From the NCBI GenBank assembly GCA_029706075.1, contig JAINUG010000261.1, positions 367,807-431,806 on the forward strand: a stretch of 64,000 nt of DNA, in the 5' to 3' direction. Of the stretch, positions 56,337 to 64,000 are shown one piece after another (positions within the stretch are counted from its first letter, which is position 1; each line of letters begins with the position of its first letter). This stretch comes from Aldrovandia affinis. Its lineage: Eukaryota; Chordata; Actinopteri; Notacanthiformes; Halosauridae. The notes below the pieces were generated by a model. The model searched no databases. It saw only the letters and a list, made by a program, of their open reading frames with translations, and was not told where the DNA came from. Made by a program: the position numbers and the translations under genes.

Positions 56337-56995
56337 TGTTACGTCCCTTTACTTTGTATTAGCATTACTTCGTGTTTCCTTTTGGATTTGCCTGCTGCTA
56401 TGTTTGCTTGATTTCTCCCCGTTAGGTGGAGATGACGTCACTGCCCTGCTGGGACCTGCTTGAGGACGCACATGGTTTCCAGGGGAACCCTCCAAGCAAC
56501 GTGACGAGAGCAGATGCGGCTGGACATCGCTTGGCTACATCACGGAGGAGACTTTTAAAAAGATGCGGGACAATATATAGTGGTTGCCACCTGAATGCCA
56601 TCAGTTCCCTTTACGACATTGTTAATTACAGCTTGGTGATTGCGTTACTCTGATTATCCGCCTAGTTGCTAATTAATAAATAATTGCTATTCGTAATACA
56701 ATTCAGGGAACTCCGAGGAGAAGACCTCCCCTATCATCTTCGAAGGTCTACAACCGCTAGCTGGCTGCCCGGTGAGACCTTACAACCTGTTTTTGTCTTT
56801 TAAAGGACTTCCATGTTATAAATAGAGAGAACAATCATTAAATGTATACATATTAATAAATATATGTTTAACTTTTCTATACCACTGTTTCACTGGTACT
56901 CCTTACGGGTTGTGGTTATTGATTAAGTGGCTTAGTGTTACGTCCGATATTGTACGCCTGGTTATTACAACGCAGGTTGATTTCTATCCGTAACA
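56337..56995. mobile_element. Solo LTR (659 bp)
   Basis: Starts TGTTACGTCCC and ends ATCCGTAACA, the TG...CA form with inverted tips. It is flanked on both sides by GTCTG (56332-56336 and 56996-57000), a perfect 5-bp target duplication. There is no internal region, so it is the product of recombination between two LTRs. AATAAA hexamers lie within it. The intact tips and target duplication suggest moderate age. The family (Gypsy- or ERV-like) cannot be told from the LTR alone. Confidence 0.8.
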
Positions 56996-58430
56996 GTCTG
57001 CTCTTTATAATTTTTAAGGTTAATACTATGAGTTGAGCTCCAATTCACAGTGTACTCTAGAATAGCAGGGGCACTATTCATTTCAAAATCTTTATTCATA
57101 TAAATGAAGACACTCAAAAGACAGTTCTTGGAAAATGCTATTTATTGTTGTAATTTATGCCACCTCAATATTATCAAGTGTACACATCCATACTCAACTA
57201 AAGTTTGTACAATCTGCGGCTGTCTACAATAGTTAATAAAACGGTACTTGAATTAATGTGGAAAGAAGAATGCAAGTAGCCTACATGTAGTTATAGAAAA
57301 TTCAAATTCAAGTTCACATCACACCAAATCCTTCAGTCTCAACCACGGCTTGATGACAAGAATGAGGGGAGATATATTGTAGTTAGAATAGCAGGAACCA
57401 GTAGATTTGAAAAGAGAAAAGAAAAGTTGCAAAAAAAGTAGTTTGGTGGTCTCTGCTGGTAGTATCAGACAACTACAATTCAGTTATGTTCTCCTTTCTG
57501 GGCAAGACAGATTGGCTCAAATATTTCAGCTTGAAGTTTAATGTGGTTCAAATGTAGTCTATAACTTAAAATGAAAATATGTTTTATGAACTGCAATGTG
57601 TAATACCAAATGGAGCACAACTTATTCTATGATTGGAGAGGGTGGAGAAGAACCCCTGATTTCCTATGGGGTAAGTACCTATTTTAAAGCAGAAAAATAC
57701 TTATATTTAAGTATTTAATAAAATATATATTAATAATTAAAATTTGAATTTCAGTCAGTGAGAAGGTCCTTATGATTTGATTTCAGTCTGCATAAAGCTA
57801 AAAAAAGAACACTCATTGTGGAGCCAGTATTGTGAAGCTACGGGTGTGCATGGAGTGAAGTCACCAGACAGGAGACACATTGCCTGTAGGTATGTCTGAA
57901 ACAGGGGTTTGTATCTGCAGGCTTTCCTCGTGGGCCACAGGGGACACAAAACAAAGCCTTCAAGCGCCTTGACTTCACCGTGACAGCCCCAGTTCACCAG
58001 TGTAGGACTAAAGCGTCACTGCCTCCATTGATGGGATCTGGATTGGCTATCCTAGGCTACACAAATGACCGTGGCTCAGTCTTGAAATTTCTGAGAACTG
58101 GCAGTTGCCCTTGATGAGGACAATGACAACAGTAGGAGCAGCCAAAGTCTGTAAAGAGTTTCCAGGTACAGCTGTCTGTTGGAACAAGGTGGCCAACCTG
58201 GTGTTGTTTTGTCTTAGTAAGATCCTCCATCAGCCAATCTTCGTAGGTCACAGTCCATTTCCATTTAACTGATGGCTTGCATTTATATACTGCTCTTCAT
58301 GTCACAATCCACAAAATGTATGACAGGGACAGGGGAACTCATCTCCATCACAGACAAGATGTAGCACCCTGCCTAAGTGATCACATGCCAATTCATTTTA
58401 CACATCATTATGAATATTATCTGTTAAATA
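56996..58430. other. Intergenic, nothing recognised
   Basis: AT-rich. Short minus-strand frames near 57770-58250 show no known family. Confidence 0.35.
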
Positions 58431-59310
58431 TACACTCTGGCCACTTTATTAGGTACACCTTTCCAGTACTGGGTAGGACCCCCCTTTGCCCCCAAAACAG
58501 CCTGAATTCTTTGTGGCATGGATTCAACAAGGTGCTGGAAACATTCATCAGAGATTCTGGTCCATGTTAACATGATAGCATCACGCAGTTGCTGCAGATT
58601 TGTCAGCTGCACATTCATGTTGCAAATCTCCCATTCCACCACATCCCAAAGGTGCTCTATTGGACTGAGATCTGGTGACTGGAGGCCACTGGAGTACACT
58701 GAACTCATTGACCAGCTTGAGGTGACGTGTGCTTTGTGACGGCACATTATCCTGCTGGAAGTAGCCATTAGAAGATGGGTAGACTGTGGCTATAAAGGGA
58801 TGCACATGGTCAGCAACAAGACTCAGGTAGGCTGTGGCATTTAAACAATGCTCAATTGGTATTAAGGGGCCTAATGTGTGCCAAGAAAACATTACAAATA
58901 TATGCCATCCACTTCAAGGTTCGAAGTGTTGTGCGTTCAGAGATGCTCTTCTGCATACCACTGTTGTATTGCGTGGTTATTTGAGTTACTCTAGCCTTTC
59001 TGTCAGCTTGAACCAGTCTGGCCATTCTCCTCTGACCTCTCTTATTAACAAGGCGTTTTTGCCCAGAGAACTGCAGAACTGAGAACCCATAAGATCAGCA
59101 GTTTCTGAGATACTCACACCACCCTGTCTGGCACCAACAATCATTCCACGGTCAAAGTCACTTAGATCACATTTCTTCCCCATCCCATTTTTGGTCTGAA
59201 CAACGACTGAACCTCTTGACCATGTCTGCATGCTTTTATGCATTGAGTTCCTGCCACATTAGATATGGCATTAGGCTGATTAGATAATTGCATTAACGAG
59301 CAGGTGTACT
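58431..59310 (-). mobile_element. Decayed Tc1-like transposon
   Basis: The 3' end carries a good Tc1-type terminal repeat (TACACTCTGGCCACTTTATT then AGGTACACC on plus). The other end keeps only GCAGGTGTAC before unrelated sequence, so that terminal repeat is truncated. Minus-strand coding pieces in order: KKCDLSDFDRGMIVGARQGG (N-terminal HTH region), NGYFQQDNVPSQSTRHLK (catalytic QQDNxPxH segment), and SPDLSPIEHLWDVVEWEI followed by NLQQLRDAIMLTWTRI. They lie in different frames with stops between, so no transposase can be made. Confidence 0.85.
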
Positions 59311-60106
59311 GTGCTGTGGTATAAGACAAAATTGTTATTCCCATTAAATATGCCGCTAAGAGACAAAGTTGAGGTGGAACCAACACCAAGCCACCTGAAT
59401 AGATGTTATATTAAAACCTTATAAAATGTGCTTTTCTTTAAGACGATGTGGTATTGAAGAACAAGCCAAAGCTAACCTTGCTTTTGTTACAACACAGTGC
59501 AGGACAAACTGATATGCAAATTAAATTACATTTAAAATTTAAAATTGAACATTCGTAATCTTTGTCTTTATCCAAAATATAAATATAATTATCTCTATGT
59601 TCATCCTCTTGTTAATGTAATTACAAAAACATGGCATATGAAGAAATGATCAAATGCAACCCAAAATTCTACTCAATGGGTCCTGCTGCAGTCCCATTGG
59701 TTGCTCAAACACACTCCTTGTTTGGTGTACATAGAGTAAACCTTAATTTTCTTTACAGTATTTTTTTTCTTTACCAGTTTTATAAGGTACAATACTGTTT
59801 TTATCCTAAATGTTGCATATAAAACTTTCACGCTATATTCACACTAAGAGGAATGCAAGTATGTATGCAGACAAAAAAACAAAAAACAAAAGAAATACCC
59901 AGTATTGACAAAACACTTTGGCTAATCTCCATATGTTTCGCCCCAGGAAAGGGTCTCCTTCAGGCAAAGGCTGAAAAAAAAAAAAAAAAAAATTATTAAA
60001 AATTAAGATATGCTTTCTGATCTCTGCACTTTACAATTTCACCATACATTTAATTGAATGCTTGTGTTACTACACATCAAGAATGCACATCTTGCACATT
60101 TTGTAA
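59311..60106. other. Intergenic, nothing recognised
   Basis: No gene supported. An A run lies at about 59971-59990. Confidence 0.35.
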
Positions 60107-60155
60107 GTCGCTCTGGATAAGAGCGTCTGCTAAATGCTTAAAATGTAAATGTAAT
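60107..60155 (+). repeat. Fish SINE tail fragment
   Basis: GTAAGTCGCTCTGGATAAGA followed by GCGTCTGCTAAATG and AAAATGTAAATGTAATG. It is almost identical to the fragment at 43541. Confidence 0.75.
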
Positions 60156-60382
60156 GAATGGAATGCTTAGTCACCTTCATTATCTTAATTTATAAGATAC
60201 AATGTAATGTGTAGGCCAAATTCAACCTTTTTTAAATTTGTTTTATAAAGAATGAATAATAAATATAGAATTATATAAATTATTGTAGGGCTAAGGTATT
60301 TATTCACCTGATAGAATTGTTTTCGGGTGCTCTATGAAGCATCCATTCTAACAAAATCCAGCTAAATATCAGGGCCCATATT

Positions 60383-60786
60383 AATTTTCTTAAAATTTGT
60401 TTCAGATTTGTTCCCGTTTTTCTCCCAATTTGGTAGCCAATTACACCCTCTATTTATTTTGATTAACCCTCCCCACACAGGTCCATCGCTCGTCTCTATG
60501 AGGCAAGCAAATTCTCCGTGGGCAGCGACCTCCGCTTTCCTCCGAAACAGAATTCGCCCACCCATGTTCTGGAGACTCCTTTTCTGTGCTTCACGGCGGA
60601 CCCGAGCCGGCTCTCCCTCCCCCCTTCCCCTGGGGCGGACAGCCAAATACCGCCCCCAATCAGGGCTGATGACCAGGGCCGGTCTGGTAGAGACACGGGT
60701 TTTGAACCCCGTCCCTGACAGGCAGCGCACACCACACCGGACCAGCCAAAGTGTGGTGCGTTAGACCGCTACACTATCCACTGCCC
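60383..60786 (-). mobile_element. tRNA-derived SINE of the 390-bp family
   Basis: Minus orientation. It shares GACCAGGGCCGGTCTGGTAG, CGGACAGCCAAATRCCGCC and CTCCCAATTTGGTAGCCAAT (plus strand) with the 51.0- and 52.8-kb copies but is more diverged, with a different middle. It is flanked by CAGGGCCCATATT (60370-60382) and CAGGGCTCATATT (60787-60799), a 13-bp target duplication with one difference. Confidence 0.82.
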
Positions 60787-60799
60787 CAGGGCTCATATT

Positions 60800-61198
60800 C
60801 ATAAATCATCTCAGATCAGATAAATGCTGATCTAGAAAGAATTAGACCTTTTAGCTCATAATGGATGAGGTTAGATATGGAGAGGGGACACCTGAGCCTA
60901 GATCAGCATTCTGAGATGCTTCATGAATGCAGGCCCAGAGCTATATATGACAGATTAAGATAAATATCTTCATGCATTTCCATCAGATGCATAAACATTT
61001 TGCTGACCAAAATATTGTCTATTCATAGTGTACTGCCAATTCATAGGTTTAATTAAGATAATGTAATTACCGTGTCCTTCATTTAATTGCAAGTGTTATT
61101 TGTTTTCAATAGAAACAATATGTTTCATGAATTTTGGTGATTGCTGAACTGACTAATTTGTACAGTCAAGTTAAAGAAAAACATATCCAATTTTACGT
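60800..61198. other. 3' flank of the coiled-coil gene
   Basis: Probably 3' untranslated region of the minus-strand gene. No clear poly(A) signal was fixed. Confidence 0.35.
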
Positions 61199-64000
61199 CT
61201 ACAGACTCTCTCTCTGACAGCAGCATTGCCTGAGCCAACGCAACGCTCTTCTACATCTCCGAGGAGCAGCTTCTGTCTGTGTGCCTGTTTCAGCCATCCC
61301 TCTCATTGTATACTGCTGGGACTGACTGAGATATTCTGTGGCAGATATGGAAAGTACCAATTCCTCGGGAGGTCTCTCCTCCTGTCTGGATGTCCCCTCC
61401 ATGAGCCTCTCTGCTGCTTCCTCTCCTGTGTCCTCCTTCAGCATCTTCATCTCTCTGTCCTTAAATTCCTTTAGTCTCTTTGTCTCTGCTTCCTTTTCTT
61501 CCTTGAGTAGTGCCATCTCTTTTTGCTTCTCGTCCTTATGTAGCTCCATCTCTATTTTCCTCTGTTCCTTTAGTCTCTCAATTTCTGTGTCCTTTTCCTC
61601 CTTCAGTCTTTCCATTACTTTGGCCATCTCTTCTTTAGGTTTCTCCATTTCTTCTTCCCTTCTTCTTAACACTTCTTTGGTTATCTGTGTTTCGACCTTC
61701 ATCTGTTCCAGTTCTTCTCTCTCTCTCTGTAAATTAGATCTCTGTTGCAGTTCTTCTTTCTGGTCCTCCTTCTGTCTTTCCCCCATCTCTTCTGTCACTC
61801 CATGTATCTCAGTCTTGAACTGTTCAATATATTGTTTTTCTATCATGGTCTCATCCTGTGATCTCTCCTGAGCTTTTCTCTCTCTCATTCTCTCTGGTTC
61901 CATAAGGGCAGTCTTGTCCATCTCTTCATAGGTGTCCATCTCATCTTTTCCCCTTCCCATCTCCTCTGTAGTTCTCTGTATCTCAGATTTGGTATGTTCC
62001 AGGTCTTCTTGATCTCTCTGTTTTCCAGCTCTCTGTTCATGCTTTCTCTTTTCCATTTCATCTCTTCTTTTATTCAACTGATCAGTTAATCTCTGTATCT
62101 CAAAGAGTTCCATTTTATCCTTCACCATCATTGCCTCTTGCTTGTTTTGTTCCATTTCATCTTTCACTTTCTGTATCTCTACCCTGCATTGTTCTAGTTC
62201 TTCTATTGCTCTCAGCATCTGACCCTTCATATGTTCCATCCTCTCTGTTTCTTCCATCCTGCTTTTCATTTCTTCTTTCACTTTCTGTATTTCTACCCTG
62301 CATTGTTCTAATTGTTCTATTGCTCTCAGCATTGGACCTGTCATCTGTTCCATCCACTCTGTTCCTTCCATCCTGTTTTCAAATTCCTCTTGCTGTCTCT
62401 GTATTTCAACCTTTATTCTTTCCAGTTCATCCTTCTTACTCATGACCTCGTGCTTTTTTTGTTCAATTTCTTCATTCAGTCTCAGCATATCAGCCTTCTC
62501 CCTCTTTGCCTCTTCTATTCCATTTTCAATTTCTAATCTCTGTCTGCTTAACTCAGCTTTCACTAATTCTACCTGATATTTCTCTCTCATAATATTTTTC
62601 ATAAAGTGTTCCATCTCTTCTTTTACTTTTTCATCACTTATTGTTTCATACTCTTCTTCTGCTGTCTGTGACTCAGCATCCATGGTTTCAACCTCTGTCT
62701 TTTTACTTTCTATTCTGTGTTCCGTCTCTTCTTTCTGTCTTTGTACCTCATCCTTGATCTGTTGAATGTGATTTTCCTTCCTCATTATGTCTTTCCTGGT
62801 TTGTTCAATTTCTTCTTTCTGTTTCTGTAAGTCAGCCATAGTGACCTTCATCTCTTTGCTCTTTGTCCTCATCTCCTCAAACCTGTTTTCCACATCCGCT
62901 GTCTGATGTTTTACCTCAGCCTTGACCTGCTCAACATCATCTTTTTCCCTTGTGATCATTTCCCTGGTTTTATCCAGTTCTTCTTTCTGTTTCGCTAAGT
63001 CAACTGTGATCATTTCCATCTTTTCCTTCTCCTTCTTTGTCTCCTCTCTAGCTCTTTCTAGCTCTTCTTTTTGTTTAATTATTTCAGCCTTAATCTTTTC
63101 CAGATTGTCTGTTTGCTTCATGGTCTCTTCTTTCTGTCGTTGTATCTCAGCCTTCATCATTTCCATCTCATCCTTCTCCCTTGTTATCTTATCTTTCTTG
63201 CTTTCCGTTTCTTCTCTCTGCCTTTGCATCTCTGCCATCCTCTGTCCCATCTCATGCTTTTCCCTCATAATATTTTCCATCATGTATTCCATACCTTCTT
63301 TCTGTCGTTGTTCCTGAATTCTCATCATTTCATCTTTTTCCTCCTTTATCTCTTCCATGATTCCTCCCATTGCTCCCCTTTGCTTCTGAATGTCAGTCTT
63401 TGTTTGTTCAAGCTCTTCGTTGTCTTCCAAGGTGAAATCTTTGGTTTGTTCCATTTTTTCCTTTTGTTTCTGTAATGTAGCCCTCAACAACTCTATCTCA
63501 TTTCTCTCCCTTGTTATCTCTTCTTTGTATTGTTTCATTGCATCCATCTGTTTCTGAATGTCAAGATGAACCTCCATTAACTTGTCATTCTCTGTCTTAA
63601 TGTCTTTCATCCTGTTTTCTAGTTCATTTTTCTGTTGCTGTGAGTCAGCTCTTAACCTTTCCATGTCGATTTTCTCCCTCGTGATCTCGTCCCAGGTTTG
63701 TTCAAGTTCTCCTTTCTGTCTCTGTAAATGGGCAGAAATTATATCCATCTCTCCCTTCTCTTTTCTCATCTCTTCAGACTTGTTTTCCAAATCGTCTTCC
63801 TGTCTTTTCATCTCAGCCTTGACCTGTTCGATACCATCTTTTTCTCTCATGATCTCTCCTCTGGCTTCATCCACTTCTTCTTTCTGCTTCTCTAAGTCAG
63901 CCATAATCATGGCAATCTCTTCATTATCAGTTCTGGTCCCATCTGTCCTGGTTTCAAGGTGATCTTTCTGCCTTCTCATTTCAGACATCATATTACCAGT
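61199..64000 (-). CDS. Long coiled-coil protein of 28-residue repeats, 5' end cut by the window
   Basis: One open frame from the window edge to TAG at 61199 (at least 930 residues after ATG 63991; the frame is open upstream of it, so the true start may lie outside). Almost the whole protein is Glu/Lys/Arg/Gln/Met-rich heptads, with almost no Pro or Gly. Early repeats are exactly 28 residues (four heptads): TREKIDMERLRADSQQQKNE then LENRMKDI, followed by KTENDKLMEVHLDIQKQMDA then MKQYKEEI. A 38-residue tandem duplication (MLRAIEQLEQCRVEIQKVKE type) lies at 62163-62390. The C-terminus leaves the coil: EAAPRRCRRALRWLRQCCCQ then RESL, basic and Cys-rich, a possible palmitoylated membrane anchor. 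It resembles in build the large golgin/trichohyalin-like coiled-coil proteins often predicted in fish. Function unknown. Confidence 0.75.
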   Translation of the reverse strand, partial: TGNMMSEMRRQKDHLETRTDGTRTDNEEIAMIMADLEKQKEEVDEARGEIMREKDGIEQVKAEMKRQEDDLENKSEEMRKEKGEMDIISAHLQRQKGELEQTWDEITREKIDMERLRADSQQQKNELENRMKDIKTENDKLMEVHLDIQKQMDAMKQYKEEITRERNEIELLRATLQKQKEKMEQTKDFTLEDNEELEQTKTDIQKQRGAMGGIMEEIKEEKDEMMRIQEQRQKEGMEYMMENIMREKHEMGQRMAEMQRQREETESKKDKITREKDEMEMMKAEIQRQKEETMKQTDNLEKIKAEIIKQKEELERAREETKKEKEKMEMITVDLAKQKEELDKTREMITREKDDVEQVKAEVKHQTADVENRFEEMRTKSKEMKVTMADLQKQKEEIEQTRKDIMRKENHIQQIKDEVQRQKEETEHRIESKKTEVETMDAESQTAEEEYETISDEKVKEEMEHFMKNIMREKYQVELVKAELSRQRLEIENGIEEAKREKADMLRLNEEIEQKKHEVMSKKDELERIKVEIQRQQEEFENRMEGTEWMEQMTGPMLRAIEQLEQCRVEIQKVKEEMKSRMEETERMEHMKGQMLRAIEELEQCRVEIQKVKDEMEQNKQEAMMVKDKMELFEIQRLTDQLNKRRDEMEKRKHEQRAGKQRDQEDLEHTKSEIQRTTEEMGRGKDEMDTYEEMDKTALMEPERMRERKAQERSQDETMIEKQYIEQFKTEIHGVTEEMGERQKEDQKEELQQRSNLQREREELEQMKVETQITKEVLRRREEEMEKPKEEMAKVMERLKEEKDTEIERLKEQRKIEMELHKDEKQKEMALLKEEKEAETKRLKEFKDREMKMLKEDTGEEAAERLMEGTSRQEERPPEELVLSISATEYLSQSQQYTMRGMAETGTQTEAAPRRCRRALRWLRQCCCQRESL

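Noticed and set aside
61338-61871. Plus-strand Ser/Phe/Leu-rich frames across 61.2-64 kb
   Set aside because: Antisense shadows of the Glu/Lys-rich coiled-coil exon, which give long stop-free Ser/Phe/Leu frames by composition.

Overview
The window comes from a ray-finned fish, most likely a teleost. The reasons are vertebrate intron-exon genes, the fish-wide SINE tail that reads GCGTCTGCTAAATG, many hAT and Tc1 miniature elements, and an SFPQ gene whose protein clearly matches the vertebrate family. The salmonid HpaI-type SINE was not seen, so I do not place it more finely. I saw no CRISPR array, rRNA gene or functional tRNA gene.

Region 0-12 kb is a repeat-rich stretch. It holds a 566-bp hAT-type miniature element, a retrotransposon remnant, an intronless P2X7-domain pseudogene, two pieces of a Pogo-type transposon in opposite orientation, a THAP-domain exon, a second hAT miniature element, a fold-back repeat and a short Tc1 derivative. 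Region 12.5-26 kb carries a two-exon minus-strand gene for a 254-residue protein that I do not recognise. Upstream of it are three exon-like segments that may belong to the same transcript. A spliced P2X7-domain exon and a decayed THAP domain lie between them.

Region 29.5-42.3 kb is the best-defined locus: sfpq on the minus strand, ten coding exons, 585 residues, with a 4-kb last intron and a 2.4-kb TIR element inside intron 5. Region 43-47 kb is repeats, including a miniature LTR element with a tRNA-His primer site. Region 47.1-55.2 kb is a four-exon minus-strand C2H2 zinc-finger gene with one frameshift in its finger block. Two copies of an unnamed tRNA-derived SINE lie in its introns. Region 56-61 kb holds a solo LTR, a decayed Tc1 element and another SINE copy. 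From 61.2 kb to the window end is a minus-strand coiled-coil gene, cut by the window edge, built of 28-residue repeats and ending in an Arg/Cys-rich tail.

The genes do not form a functional cluster. The layout is typical of a fish chromosome: separate host genes with mobile-element insertions in introns and intergenic DNA. Exon edges were set by reading GT-AG sites and checking that phases agree; no transcript data were available.
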